A DNA stretch of 64,000 nucleotides from Candidatus Allochristensenella caecavium (GTDB taxonomy: Bacteria; Bacillota; Clostridia; Christensenellales; QAND01): positions 124,001 through 188,000 of the forward strand of contig CAJFOS010000014.1 of assembly GCA_904397865.1 (NCBI GenBank), given 5' to 3'. The notes below the pieces were generated by a model. It was not told the DNA's origin, made no database searches, and was given only the letters and a program-made list of their open reading frames with translations. Positions 35,258-45,351 of this stretch are shown one piece after another (within the stretch, counting starts at the first letter, position 1; the number at the start of each line of letters is the position of its first letter). The translations under genes and the position numbers were made by a program.

Positions 35258-35281
35258 AGAGTGGGACACAACCCCACTCTT
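35258..35281 (-). terminator. Attenuator-like hairpin in the rimP leader
   Basis: AGAGTGGG / CCCACTCT with a 7-base loop. On the minus strand it is followed by TTTCTG and then the rimP ribosome site. It lies downstream of the rimP promoter, so it can act as a premature terminator for the nusA operon as well as ending read-through from cimA. Confidence 0.7.
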
Positions 35282-35306
35282 CCAATTACTCTCTTATATC
35301 ATGGAT

Positions 35307-35335
35307 ATGTTACCATAGCGCTTACAAAATTGCAA
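35307..35335 (-). promoter_or_regulatory. Promoter of the rimP-nusA-infB operon
   Basis: On the minus strand TTGCAA (35335-35330), 17 bases, TAACAT (35312-35307). The -10 is the same weak hexamer as in the tRNA-Trp promoter. Confidence 0.6.
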
Positions 35336-35363
35336 GAGGTGTCCCCGAGGCATTTCAAATTCT

Positions 35364-36935
35364 TTATGCTTTCTTTGTGTCCTTGAGGAGCTTGTATTCC
35401 AGCGAATCCACAAGTGCAATCCAACTGGCCTGTATAACGTCGCCCGAAACGCCGACCGTTGTCCAGTGTTCCTGCGTATCGCGCGATTCAATTACAACGC
35501 GGACCACGCTGCTGGTCGTCTTTTCGCTGTCCAAGACGCGAACCTTGTAATCGCTCAAATACATTTGCTTGAGTTCTGGATAAAAGCGTTCCAGCGCTTT
35601 ACGAGCCGCACGGTCCAGTGCGTTGACAGGGCCGTTGCCCATAGCGGCTGTGATTTCCGTCTCCTCGCCGACCTCCACTTCAATCATTGCATACGCATTG
35701 CGCCCCTGCGGGGACGGCTCTTCTACGACTACGCGAAAATCCTTGAGTGTGAAAAACGGATGATATTTTCCTGTGATGCGCCGCACCAATAGTTCAAACG
35801 AGGCGTCCGCCTGTTCGAACTGGTACCCCTCAAATTCCATTTCCTTCATACGGTCGAGAATCTGCTGCGTTTGTGGGGATTCTTTCGTCAAAGAAGGGTC
35901 TATCATCCGCGCGCGTTCCAAGATGGCATTGCGGCCCGCCTGTTCGCTAACCAACACCCGACGCGTTGCCCCGACGCTTTCCGGCGGAATATGTTCAAAG
36001 GACTTGGATGCTTTTTTTACGGCATCAATATGCATACCCGCTTTATGCGCAAAGGCATTCTTTCCTACATAAGGCTCTTTGGGGTTATGGTTATAGTTGG
36101 CGATATCCTCAAATGCATGCGCGCAAGCATACAGGCGCTTCATATTCGCTTCCGGAATGCAATGGTAACCGAGCTTCAGCTGCAAATTAGGAACACACGT
36201 CCACAGGTTCGCATTGCCACAGCGTTCCCCGATGCCATTGAGCGTCAGCTGCACCATCGTGGCCCCTTCCCGCACAGCGGCAATGACATTGGCGTTGGCC
36301 ATACCGGTATCATTATGCGTATGAATGCCAAGGGGTGCATGCGTCTGCGCGCGTACCGATTGAACAATGGCTTCTACTTCATGCGGGAAACAGGCGCCGT
36401 TGGTATCACACAAGGCTAACCAATCCGCACCAGCTTGTTCGGCTGCCTGAATTGCCTGCACCGCATAAACAGGGTTGTTTTTATAGCCGTCAAAAAAGTG
36501 TTCAGCATCAAAAATGACTTCTTTGCCCTGCTGTTTGAGATAACGAACGGTATCATGAATCAAATCGAGATTCTGTTCCAAATCAATGTGCAGGATTTCA
36601 GTAGCGTGAAAATCCCAACACTTGCCAAAGATGGCAACCGTGTCCGTTCGCGCACGCAGAAGAGCCTGTACGTTTGCATCTTCGGCCGGTGCTGCACCGG
36701 CCCGGCAAGTCGAACCAAACGCCACAAGCCGCGTCTGTTTGCGCTTTATCTCCCGTACGCGTGCAAAGAAAGCTTCGTCTTTGGGATTGCTGCCCGGGTT
36801 TCCGCCTTCAACATACTGTACACCCAAATCATCAAGCATCTGCAAAATACGCAGCTTGTCCTCCACCGTATAGGAAGCACCAGCTTCCTGTGCGCCTTCG
36901 CGCAGCGAAGCATCGTATAAGATGATTTCTTTCAC
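35364..36935 (-). CDS. cimA: Citramalate synthase (LeuA/CimA family)
   Basis: Condenses pyruvate and acetyl-CoA to citramalate for threonine-independent isoleucine synthesis. It has 523 residues. The HMGL-like TIM barrel begins with YDASLREGAQ, and the metal-binding HTHND is in GIHTHNDTGMANANV, with NGIGERCGNANL following. The C-terminal LeuA-type regulatory domain covers about 390-515. The length and HPFFTLKDFRVVVEE point to the type II CimA group rather than 2-isopropylmalate synthase. The metal-site Asp of the TLRDG motif is Glu here, as in homocitrate synthases. Its position between polC and rimP is unusual; Bacillus has proS near that site. Specificity is inferred. Confidence 0.85.
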   Translation of the reverse strand: MKEIILYDASLREGAQEAGASYTVEDKLRILQMLDDLGVQYVEGGNPGSNPKDEAFFARVREIKRKQTRLVAFGSTCRAGAAPAEDANVQALLRARTDTVAIFGKCWDFHATEILHIDLEQNLDLIHDTVRYLKQQGKEVIFDAEHFFDGYKNNPVYAVQAIQAAEQAGADWLALCDTNGACFPHEVEAIVQSVRAQTHAPLGIHTHNDTGMANANVIAAVREGATMVQLTLNGIGERCGNANLWTCVPNLQLKLGYHCIPEANMKRLYACAHAFEDIANYNHNPKEPYVGKNAFAHKAGMHIDAVKKASKSFEHIPPESVGATRRVLVSEQAGRNAILERARMIDPSLTKESPQTQQILDRMKEMEFEGYQFEQADASFELLVRRITGKYHPFFTLKDFRVVVEEPSPQGRNAYAMIEVEVGEETEITAAMGNGPVNALDRAARKALERFYPELKQMYLSDYKVRVLDSEKTTSSVVRVVIESRDTQEHWTTVGVSGDVIQASWIALVDSLEYKLLKDTKKA

Positions 36936-36955
36936 TGCTTATAACCCCTCTTTTC

Positions 36956-39900
36956 CTACATCCACTGGAACAGCGACATCTGTGCTGTTTCCGGAATATG
37001 CTCCAATGCGCCTACTTCGCGCAGCTTTTCAATCGTAGCGCTGTTGAGTTTGGTATAGGTGCGTAAGTCCTCCACCGTTTTCAATTCGTGCTCCTCACGC
37101 GCCTGCACAACGCTAATGGCAGCATTTTCGCCTAAGCCTGCAATGGCCATGAACGGCATTCGCAGTTTTCCATCTTCAATACGAAATTGTCGGACATGCG
37201 ATTTTTCCAAGTCCGGCGGCAGGAATTCAAAACCGCGCAGAAGCATCTCCAACGCCAAATCGAGATGATTTCGTTCCTTTTCATCTCGGGTTGTCGCATC
37301 TTTTTTCTGGTCGATTTCTTTGATATATGCACGAACTTTATCTACGCCCTGTAGAACCTTAATCGCATCCATTTCATCCGCACGCACGGAAAAATAGGCT
37401 GCGTAATACGCCAATGGCATGTGCACTTTATAATACCCGATTCGCAAGGAAGATACAACATATGCAGCCGCATGGGCTTTGGGGAACATATATTTAATTT
37501 TCTTGCAGCTGTCAATAAACCATGCTGGCACGTTAGCCGCCAGCATGGCCGATTCCATCTGTTCCGTCAGACCTTTTCCCTTCCGTACGCTCTCCATTGT
37601 TTTAAAAGCAGTCAGCGGCTCAACGCCCACGGACAGTAGGTAGTTCATGATATCATCACGCGTACAAATACATTCGCTCAGCGGCGCAATGCCGTTGCGA
37701 ATCAAATCCTGTGCATTGCCAACCCACACATCTGTACCATGGGAAAGACCACTGATACGCAAAAGTTCCGCTACGGTGCTGGGTTTTGTCTCTTCCAACA
37801 TCTTCATAACAAATGGGGTGCCAAATTCCGGCAGGCCCAATGTCCCAACCTTATAGCCGCACTGTTCTTCCGTTAGGCCAAGCGCCTGCGGGCTTTGAAA
37901 AAGCGAAAGCGTCTGCGGGTCATCCAACGGGACCGTCATGGGGTCTACACCGGTGAATTCCATCAACCGTTTCAGTTGGGTCGGATTATCGTGGCCCAGA
38001 ATATCCAGCTTAACCAGGCGGTCATGCAGCGAATTGAAGTCAAAATGCGTAGTGACCATTGGGCTGTCCATCTTATCGGCTGGCCATTGCAGCGGGGTAA
38101 AATCATAGATATCCATGCCTTCTGGCAAGATAACAAGCCCGGCCGGGTGCTGCCCAGTAGTGCGCTTGACACCCGTGATACCCTGAGCCAGCATCTCTAC
38201 CTGTGCACGCGATGCATGCAGACCCTTTTCTTCCATATACTTTAAGACATAGCCGCGCGCTGTTTTTTCCGCAATGGTCATTACTGTGCCGGCGCGAAAC
38301 ACATTTTCCGGGCCAAACATCTCAATGACCTGTTCAAAGGCTTTAGCCTGGTATTCGCCGGAGAAGTTCAAATCAATATCGGGCACCTTATCGCCATCAA
38401 AACCCAAAAACACTTCAAACGGAATTTCATAGCCGTCTTTGAGCAGCTTTGTGCCACAGACAGGGCAATCGCGGTCAGGCAAATCCGGCCCACAGCCAGC
38501 ACCTGTAGCCTGGACGTCAAAATCGTAAAACTGACAATGCGGGCAGCGGTAATGCGCCGGCAAGGGATTGACTTCTGAAATACCCATGGCCATGGCCAAA
38601 AATGAACTGCCGACACTGCCGCGGGAACCAACGGAATACCCATCCGCGTTGCTCGCCATAACCAGGTCGTACGCAGCCAGATACAGCTTGCTGAATCCGT
38701 TTTTGATAACGCTTGTCAATTCGCGTTCCAGGCGCGCGTTGATAAATTCAGGCAAAGGCTTCCCGTACATTTTCTCTGCGCCTTCGGTAGCCACGCGACG
38801 CATACGTTCATCGCCGCCAACTTCCGTCGGCACAAAGGTTTCATCTGGGTAGGGGCCAAAACCGCCTTCCACCTGTTCGGCGATAGCTACCGTATTATCA
38901 ATGACAATTTCATGCGCTTTTTCTTCCCCCAGATAGGCGAATTCATCCAGCATTTCCTGCGTGGTTTTCAAATACAACGGAGGCTGCTGGTCCATATCAG
39001 TGAAGCCCTGCCCAGTCATGAGAATACGGCGGTAAAACTCATCCTCCGGTTCAATGAAATGCACATCGCACGTAGCAACAACCGGTTTATTCATCCATTC
39101 ACCCAAACGGACGATATCGCGGTTCAATTCGCGCAGGTCCTCTTCGGTATGAATGTGGTCGGCGTCACGTACATTCTCCGCCATTAAAAAACGATTGTTT
39201 GCAATGGGCTGAATCTCGAGATAATCATAGAATTCCGCCAATTTATGTTGATGCAGCACATCTTCATTGCCAAGAATGGAGCGAAAAATTTCGCCCTGTT
39301 CACACGCTGACCCAATCAGAAGACCTTCACGCCATTGCATGATTTTGCTCTTAGGCATGACAGGGCGTCGATGAAAATGGTGTAGGTGCGCCTCTGTCAC
39401 CAAACGATACATGTTTTTCAGGCCCAATTTATTTTTTGCCAACAAAATGACATGATAATTGGGCAGCATCTTGGTGCTGCCAATACCATTGACCTGCTGC
39501 CACTGGGTTGCATGGGCCATTTTCAGCAGTTCAATCAGCAGAAGGCCTGTGCATCTGGCATCATCATCGGCACGATGATGATGTTCTTGTGCAATTTTAA
39601 AATGCTTGCATAAATAATCCAATGTATGTCGCCCCAATTGCGGCAACAGCATACGGGCCAGTACCAGCGTATCCACGACACCGTTATCAAATGGCAAACC
39701 GAACCGTTCGCCTGCATTGCGGATAAACGAAATGTCAAAACGGGCATTGTGAGCACAGAGTACGCTTTTGCCGGTGAACCGGTCAAAGGCTTCCAGGGCG
39801 TGACGAATATCAGGAGCATCCGCAAGCATATCATCGCGGATGCCTGTCAGTTCGATAATCTTTTTGCTAAGCGTCACGCCTGGATTGACAAAGGTTTGAA

Positions 39901-41287
39901 AACGGTCAATGATTTCACCGTGGAGCAACCTTACGGCGCCGATTTCGATAATATGGTCCTCTCGTTTGTGCAAGCCAGTGGTTTCGATATCAAATACAAC
40001 AACGTCTTCAATGGCCCCATCCGGGCCTTCATAGGCAAAATCATTGGCGAGATAAGCCTCCACCCCATAAATGAGTTTGATAGGATGCCCCGCTTTTTTG
40101 GCCGCACTGACACCAGAATAAGCATCCGGAAACGCTTGAACAACCCCATGGTCGGTGACTGCAACGGCCGGATGTCCAAATCTTGCAGCTGTCATAACCA
40201 AGTCTTTGGCGTCTGCCAAACCATCCTGGTTGCTCATTTTGGTGTGCGCATGCAATTCCACCCGCTTTTCTGGCGCATCATCCGTACGGGGCGGCACATC
40301 AAACCAAGTCATATGGTCGGCCCAAATGTAGTTTTCCTTGGTAAATACTTTATCGTACGATACGGCGCCTTTGACGCCCACTTTTCCACCCTTCTTGAGC
40401 ACATCCGCTATTTTATTAATCTCACGGTTTTCCCCCATGGTTTTGATGGTAATCGTTCCATATTGGTCCGAAAGGTCAAAGGTGAGAATGCTGCGGTCCT
40501 TTGTTTTGGTCTGGCGTACTTCTATGCCAATGGCTTTCCCCACAATGCTGACGCGGCCGCTTTCCAATGAGAGTGAGCTGATATCATCCAGCTTTTTGGC
40601 CGTAAATTTATTGCCCAACAGCACCTTGCTTTTGCATCCGGGAAACGGGCCGTCTGCAACCGGATGCTTTTTCTTTGGCTTGGGCTTTGGCATGGAAAAA
40701 GGCGGCAATTCCTCTTCCTGTATTGGTTCTTCCCAAGGGGGGAGGTCGAGCGTATCCATTCCTATTGGCTCTTCCGGTAAAGGAATTGAAGCATCGAACA
40801 ACGCCGGTTCGCCCGCTTCTTCCAATTCTATCCCCGCATCGAGACAAAAACCATCTTGCGGCGCGGTTTGCGCTTGTAAAAGGAATTCAACGGGCGGTTC
40901 ATTTTGCATCAACAAATTGCGCAGCTGTTGCATCTGCCGTGTGCGAGCGTATGCCTGGGCGGATAATTCATCTTCCAAGTATGCCGTCAGTACTCGGTTT
41001 TCAGGTTGCCAGCTCCATGTGCACTGTAAAAGGGTTTGCGCAAACAGATACAAATGTTTCTGCATAAATGTATAGCAAAAAAGCGCTGCCTGCTCCCCTG
41101 TTTGCAAGGGGTTGTTCAACCGCACTTCGACATTGGCAACCCCGGCCTGCCGTTGGATGGCGCGGACTGCTTTCTGATAATCGCGGTAATGCAGCGCCTC
41201 TTTAGCACAGGCTTGCACCACCAGCATCCGCTGCGTTTTGCGCAAGCTCACCTTTTGGATTTCAACCTGTTCCAATCCCTCTGCCAT
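36956..41287 (-). CDS. polC: DNA polymerase III alpha subunit, PolC type
   Basis: The main replicative polymerase of low-G+C Firmicutes, 1443 residues. An N-terminal domain and OB fold are followed by a PHP domain (ELHAHTKMSNQDG) split by a DnaQ-like proofreading exonuclease (VVFDIETTGLHKREDHI, CAHNARFDISF, HRADDDA). A zinc-finger palm insertion (CPHCQFYDF, CPVCGTKLL) precedes the catalytic palm (GFDGDKVPDIDLNFSGEYQ). The C-terminal helix-hairpin-helix and duplex-binding regions are present. It follows ispG by 9 bases. Confidence 0.97.
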   Translation of the reverse strand: MAEGLEQVEIQKVSLRKTQRMLVVQACAKEALHYRDYQKAVRAIQRQAGVANVEVRLNNPLQTGEQAALFCYTFMQKHLYLFAQTLLQCTWSWQPENRVLTAYLEDELSAQAYARTRQMQQLRNLLMQNEPPVEFLLQAQTAPQDGFCLDAGIELEEAGEPALFDASIPLPEEPIGMDTLDLPPWEEPIQEEELPPFSMPKPKPKKKHPVADGPFPGCKSKVLLGNKFTAKKLDDISSLSLESGRVSIVGKAIGIEVRQTKTKDRSILTFDLSDQYGTITIKTMGENREINKIADVLKKGGKVGVKGAVSYDKVFTKENYIWADHMTWFDVPPRTDDAPEKRVELHAHTKMSNQDGLADAKDLVMTAARFGHPAVAVTDHGVVQAFPDAYSGVSAAKKAGHPIKLIYGVEAYLANDFAYEGPDGAIEDVVVFDIETTGLHKREDHIIEIGAVRLLHGEIIDRFQTFVNPGVTLSKKIIELTGIRDDMLADAPDIRHALEAFDRFTGKSVLCAHNARFDISFIRNAGERFGLPFDNGVVDTLVLARMLLPQLGRHTLDYLCKHFKIAQEHHHRADDDARCTGLLLIELLKMAHATQWQQVNGIGSTKMLPNYHVILLAKNKLGLKNMYRLVTEAHLHHFHRRPVMPKSKIMQWREGLLIGSACEQGEIFRSILGNEDVLHQHKLAEFYDYLEIQPIANNRFLMAENVRDADHIHTEEDLRELNRDIVRLGEWMNKPVVATCDVHFIEPEDEFYRRILMTGQGFTDMDQQPPLYLKTTQEMLDEFAYLGEEKAHEIVIDNTVAIAEQVEGGFGPYPDETFVPTEVGGDERMRRVATEGAEKMYGKPLPEFINARLERELTSVIKNGFSKLYLAAYDLVMASNADGYSVGSRGSVGSSFLAMAMGISEVNPLPAHYRCPHCQFYDFDVQATGAGCGPDLPDRDCPVCGTKLLKDGYEIPFEVFLGFDGDKVPDIDLNFSGEYQAKAFEQVIEMFGPENVFRAGTVMTIAEKTARGYVLKYMEEKGLHASRAQVEMLAQGITGVKRTTGQHPAGLVILPEGMDIYDFTPLQWPADKMDSPMVTTHFDFNSLHDRLVKLDILGHDNPTQLKRLMEFTGVDPMTVPLDDPQTLSLFQSPQALGLTEEQCGYKVGTLGLPEFGTPFVMKMLEETKPSTVAELLRISGLSHGTDVWVGNAQDLIRNGIAPLSECICTRDDIMNYLLSVGVEPLTAFKTMESVRKGKGLTEQMESAMLAANVPAWFIDSCKKIKYMFPKAHAAAYVVSSLRIGYYKVHMPLAYYAAYFSVRADEMDAIKVLQGVDKVRAYIKEIDQKKDATTRDEKERNHLDLALEMLLRGFEFLPPDLEKSHVRQFRIEDGKLRMPFMAIAGLGENAAISVVQAREEHELKTVEDLRTYTKLNSATIEKLREVGALEHIPETAQMSLFQWM

Positions 41288-41296
41288 CGTTTGCTG

Positions 41297-42358
41297 TTAC
41301 TCCCCGTATCTGGCCTGTTTATCCAATAATTCCAATTCTTCAACTAGTGCATTCAATGCGTCTTGCCCGCGTAGGCGCGCTACTTTTTCGCCTTTGCGGA
41401 ATAAAATAGCGTCGCCGGCAGCGCCTGCAATCCCCACATCGGCTTCACGTGCTTCGCCCGGGCCATTGACAACGCAACCCATTACTGCGGCTTTAAGAGG
41501 CGTCTGAATATGGGCTACGCGTCTTTCCAATTCCAACGCAATCTGTTCCACGTCCACAGTCGTCCGCCCACAAGTTGGACAGGCAATGATTTCAACGCCC
41601 TGGTTATACAATCCGGCTGCGCGCAAAATATCCTTGGCGGCAGTGACTTCTCGAACGGGGTCCCCTGCCAAAGATACACGCAGGGTATCCCCAATCCCAT
41701 CGAGCAACAACGCGCCAATGCCCATCGCACTTTTTACGATGCCCAATCGTACCGTCCCGGTTTCCGTCACGCCTAAATGTAAAGGATAATCCACTTTTTG
41801 TGCCAGCAGCCGATAGGCCTCTACCGTTTGCTTGACCGTGCTGTGTTTGACGGAAATAACCATATCCGTAAAGTGACAGGTTTCCAGCATTGCAACGTGC
41901 TTGAGTGCGCTCTCCACCATGGCTTGCGGCGTTGGACCGCCATAACGCGCCAGCAGTTCCTTTTCCAGCGAACCTCCGTTGACGCCGATGCGAATCGGAA
42001 TTCCGTTGGCCTGTGCAGCAGAGGCAACCTCCTGCACTTTGGCCTGGCTGCCAATGTTGCCTGGATTGATGCGCAGCTTGTCCACGCCGGCTTCGATGCT
42101 GCGAAGCGCGAGCCGGTGGTCAAAATGAATATCAGCAACCAAAGGGATATGCACCCGTTTTTTAATGGCACTGATGGCCTGTGCACAGGCAGTATCATAG
42201 ACGCTCAGGCGCACAATCTGACACCCGGCCTGTTCCAGCGCCAAAATCTGCTGTACGGTTGCATCTACGTCTCTGGTATCGGTATTGGTCATGCTTTGAA
42301 TCGCCACCGGTGCTCCACCACCGATGACTTGTCGTCCAATACGTACCGTCCGGCTCAT
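41297..42358 (-). CDS. ispG: 4-hydroxy-3-methylbut-2-enyl diphosphate synthase (flavodoxin) IspG
   Basis: The penultimate enzyme of the MEP isoprenoid pathway, a 4Fe-4S protein of 353 residues. PVAIQSMTNTDTRD starts the TIM barrel, and DIHFDHRLAL and LRINPGNIG follow. The cluster ligands are CPTCGRT and MGCVVNGPGEAREADVG. Together with dxr and uppS it forms an isoprenoid/undecaprenyl precursor cluster. Confidence 0.96.
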   Translation of the reverse strand: MSRTVRIGRQVIGGGAPVAIQSMTNTDTRDVDATVQQILALEQAGCQIVRLSVYDTACAQAISAIKKRVHIPLVADIHFDHRLALRSIEAGVDKLRINPGNIGSQAKVQEVASAAQANGIPIRIGVNGGSLEKELLARYGGPTPQAMVESALKHVAMLETCHFTDMVISVKHSTVKQTVEAYRLLAQKVDYPLHLGVTETGTVRLGIVKSAMGIGALLLDGIGDTLRVSLAGDPVREVTAAKDILRAAGLYNQGVEIIACPTCGRTTVDVEQIALELERRVAHIQTPLKAAVMGCVVNGPGEAREADVGIAGAAGDAILFRKGEKVARLRGQDALNALVEELELLDKQARYGE

Positions 42359-42373
42359 TGTATATCCCCTCTT

Positions 42374-43375
42374 TTATATGATGTGTAAATCGCTCAGCGT
42401 TAAGAACAGCATAAGACCTAACAGCGCAACCATGCCAATCAGATGCACCATACCTTCTTTTTCAGGCGGCACGGGTTTGCGGAATATCATCTCATACAAG
42501 ATGAACACAATCCGCCCGCCATCCAAAGCCGGAATCGGAAGCAAATTGAAGATGCCTAGATTCAAGCTCAGCAAAATCAGCATGAATACAATGTTTCCCC
42601 AGCCCTGCGAAATGCCGTCGGCAATGATACCCACTGTGCCTACGGGACCTACGACAGAACCTTTGACAAAATCGCCTGTAAATAGACTGCCTATCACTTC
42701 AAAAGTGGAACGCACCATCCATCCAGCGAATCGAACACTTAGCTGCATCCCCTTCCAAACGGAAACGCCTTCCGGGTCTTCCATGCCTTTGAATGTGATT
42801 TGAAATTTAGCTTCATTGTCCTTGGTCACTTTATGAAGGGTGATATCCTTGTATGCTCCGTCGCGTTCTACTTGGACTGTCATGGTATCGCCTGCATCGT
42901 CCAACAAATCCGAAAGTTCAAAATAGGCCAAAACCGTTTTCCCATCCACCTTACGGATGATATCGCCCTCTCTAAGCCCATCTTCTTCCGCTACAGAATA
43001 TTCTTCAATCGACCCTACATAAGGCACGACATTTCCCTGCACCATCATATAGCCCGTACACAGGATAAGTGCAAAGAAGATATTCATCGCCGGCCCGGCA
43101 AGGACAGTCAGCAATCGTTTCCATGCAGGAGCGCTGCGCATGCTTTTGGCGCTGGTTGCTTCCGCGTCTTCATCGACAAACTGACAATATCCGCCCAAGG
43201 GAAACAATCGAATGGAATATTGGATGCCCTTGCGTTCCCAATGGATGAGTTTAGGGCCAAACCCTACGGCAAATTCAACGATGCCGATGCCGCACATGCG
43301 TCCGACCCAGTAATGGCCAAACTCATGGATGGTAATCAAAAAGCAAAGCAATAGAATTGCAAAGATAAAGGTCAA
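42374..43375 (-). CDS. rseP: RIP-type site-2 zinc metalloprotease RseP/RasP
   Basis: An intramembrane protease of 333 residues that cleaves anti-sigma factors and signal-peptide remnants. HEFGH lies at residues 17-21 in the first membrane segment, a PDZ domain covers about 120-190, and the second active-site motif is LLPIPALDGGR. The start is a TTG with AAGGAC about 8 bases upstream. The uppS-cdsA-dxr-rseP order is conserved across bacteria. Confidence 0.94.
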   Translation of the reverse strand: MTFIFAILLLCFLITIHEFGHYWVGRMCGIGIVEFAVGFGPKLIHWERKGIQYSIRLFPLGGYCQFVDEDAEATSAKSMRSAPAWKRLLTVLAGPAMNIFFALILCTGYMMVQGNVVPYVGSIEEYSVAEEDGLREGDIIRKVDGKTVLAYFELSDLLDDAGDTMTVQVERDGAYKDITLHKVTKDNEAKFQITFKGMEDPEGVSVWKGMQLSVRFAGWMVRSTFEVIGSLFTGDFVKGSVVGPVGTVGIIADGISQGWGNIVFMLILLSLNLGIFNLLPIPALDGGRIVFILYEMIFRKPVPPEKEGMVHLIGMVALLGLMLFLTLSDLHII

Positions 43376-43393
43376 TCGTTTCGTCCTTTCCCA

Positions 43394-44530
43394 TTATAGG
43401 ATGGTTTGAATATATGCACGCGCCTGGGCGTCTATGGCAAAAATTGTATCAACGTCGGGCTCTTCTCCGCCGCCAAAGTGTTGCAACGCCTTTTCAATGA
43501 TATCCGAAATCTGATAAAACGATAGCCGCCCTCGGATAAACGCCTGGACAGCAAGGTCATTGGCTGCATTAAACGCAACGGGCGCTATGCCTCCTAACCT
43601 GCCAGCCTCATAGGCCAACGCCAAGCAGGGAAAGCGGTCTGTATCCGGCTTTTCAAACGTCATCGTTCCCAGCGAAACAAAATCCAGCGGTTCGGGCCCA
43701 CCGGGCAGCCGTTCCGGATAACCGAATGCATATTGGATAGGCAGACGCATATCTGGATTGCCCAGCTGCGCCAAAACCGACCGGTCTTTGTATTCTACCA
43801 TACTGTGAATTACGCTTTGTGGATGAATCAGCACGTCAATTTGATTCAATTGTGCATCAAACAGCCATCGCGCTTCTAAAACTTCCAATCCTTTATTGGC
43901 CAGCGTCGCACTGTCTATGGTGATTTTTTGCCCCATGTTCCATTTTGGATGCCGCAAGGCCTGCTCAACAGTAGCTTGTGCAATATCCGCTTTGCTCCAG
44001 GTACGGAAGGGCCCGCCTGAGCAGGTCAGTAAGATACGGCGAAAATCCGACCTTTCTCCCTGCAAGCATTGAAAAATAGCGCTGTGTTCGCTATCCACCG
44101 GATAAATCTGCGCGTTTTTTTCGCGCAGCTTTTTTCGTACCGCCGCACCGCCGCAGACGATACTTTCTTTATTGGCTACACAGGCCTTCTGACCTAAATC
44201 AATGCATTTCAACAGCGGTTTTAACCCGGCAAATCCAACAACGGCAATGCAGGCAATGGAGGCTCCACTCGCTTCCAGGGCCAGCTCATGTGCATCTTCC
44301 CCCATCAGTAGCTGCACGTCGGAAAATAGCTCTTTCGCTTGTGGATATAAATCGACATCTGAAATACCGATAACGCGAGGCCGAAACTCATCTGCCTGTG
44401 CACGCAGGCGCGCCAGGTTATGGTGCGCCGTGAGCGCAGAAACCCGGAAAAATTGCGGAAAGGCGCGGACTACATCCAGCGCCTGTGTACCAATCGACCC
44501 CGTTGAACCGATTAACGCAATCTCCTGCAT
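43394..44530 (-). CDS. dxr: 1-deoxy-D-xylulose 5-phosphate reductoisomerase
   Basis: The committing enzyme of the MEP pathway, NADPH- and metal-dependent, 378 residues. The N-terminal nucleotide motif is GSTGSIGTQALDVVR; VANKESIVCGG, PVDSEHSAIFQCL and NMGQKITIDSATLANKGLEVLEA cover substrate and metal binding. It lies between cdsA and rseP. Confidence 0.97.
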   Translation of the reverse strand: MQEIALIGSTGSIGTQALDVVRAFPQFFRVSALTAHHNLARLRAQADEFRPRVIGISDVDLYPQAKELFSDVQLLMGEDAHELALEASGASIACIAVVGFAGLKPLLKCIDLGQKACVANKESIVCGGAAVRKKLREKNAQIYPVDSEHSAIFQCLQGERSDFRRILLTCSGGPFRTWSKADIAQATVEQALRHPKWNMGQKITIDSATLANKGLEVLEARWLFDAQLNQIDVLIHPQSVIHSMVEYKDRSVLAQLGNPDMRLPIQYAFGYPERLPGGPEPLDFVSLGTMTFEKPDTDRFPCLALAYEAGRLGGIAPVAFNAANDLAVQAFIRGRLSFYQISDIIEKALQHFGGGEEPDVDTIFAIDAQARAYIQTIL

Positions 44531-44541
44531 CTATCTTCCTC

Positions 44542-45348
44542 CTATGCAAGCAGTACGATACTAAAATAGTAATATACAACCGGCGCTACAAACAGAATGC
44601 TGTCCAAGCGGTCCATCATGCCGCCGTGACCTGGAAAAATATGGCCAAAATCCTTAATGCCTGTACCGCGTTTGATAATTGAGGCGGCCAAGTCGCCAAT
44701 CTGCGCCACAACCCCGCACAATACGCCCAGTACAATCAGGTGGCCGACCAAAATGCGTTCCGCAAACAGAGGGGAAATCGCCAGGCCTACAATTACACTG
44801 GCTGCTATCCCACCCAGTAGACCCCCCACTGCGCCTTCAATTGTTTTTTTGGGACTGATGGTCGGACAGAGTTTATGCCTGCCCAGAAAAAAACCGGCAA
44901 AATAAGCGAACATATCCGTAAATGTTGCACAAACGATGGTCATCAATAAAGCAATACGACCGGTTTCCCCCGGAAAGGTCATCATCAGCGGCAGCATAGA
45001 AATCATCATGCACGGATAGAACAAAATTAGAAACGAATAGGCCGTATGTTCCAACGAAAGGTCCGCTTTAAAGACTTGAAATGCCAACAGCAACATGCCC
45101 ATCAGCATATACAGGGCTAAAATGCCTTTGATACCGAAAAAGTGAATGGCCAAGGGCAATAATATCATAAAGAAAAAGCCCGTAAACGGCGGCACCTGGA
45201 TGCCCACATGATAAAATGCGTGATACACTTCATAAATGGCCAGCGCGGCGCAAAGATAAATCGCAATCTCCAATGCAAGCCCGCCCCATATCCAAAGCCC
45301 GGCAAACGAAGCTGCCAGCAGTGCACCAATCACAATCCTGGTTTTCAT
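44542..45348 (-). CDS. cdsA: Phosphatidate cytidylyltransferase
   Basis: Makes CDP-diacylglycerol, the lipid precursor used by PgsA elsewhere in this window. The polytopic protein has 268 residues with about eight hydrophobic segments. The C-terminal signature is present as FGHIFPGHGGMMDRLDSILF, after SPKKTIEGAVGG. Confidence 0.95.
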   Translation of the reverse strand: MKTRIVIGALLAASFAGLWIWGGLALEIAIYLCAALAIYEVYHAFYHVGIQVPPFTGFFFMILLPLAIHFFGIKGILALYMLMGMLLLAFQVFKADLSLEHTAYSFLILFYPCMMISMLPLMMTFPGETGRIALLMTIVCATFTDMFAYFAGFFLGRHKLCPTISPKKTIEGAVGGLLGGIAASVIVGLAISPLFAERILVGHLIVLGVLCGVVAQIGDLAASIIKRGTGIKDFGHIFPGHGGMMDRLDSILFVAPVVYYYFSIVLLA

Positions 45349-45351
45349 TGT

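Noticed and set aside
39626-40570. Long plus-strand open frame of 314 codons
   Set aside because: It is antisense to polC, which is intact and diagnostic; no recognisable protein results.
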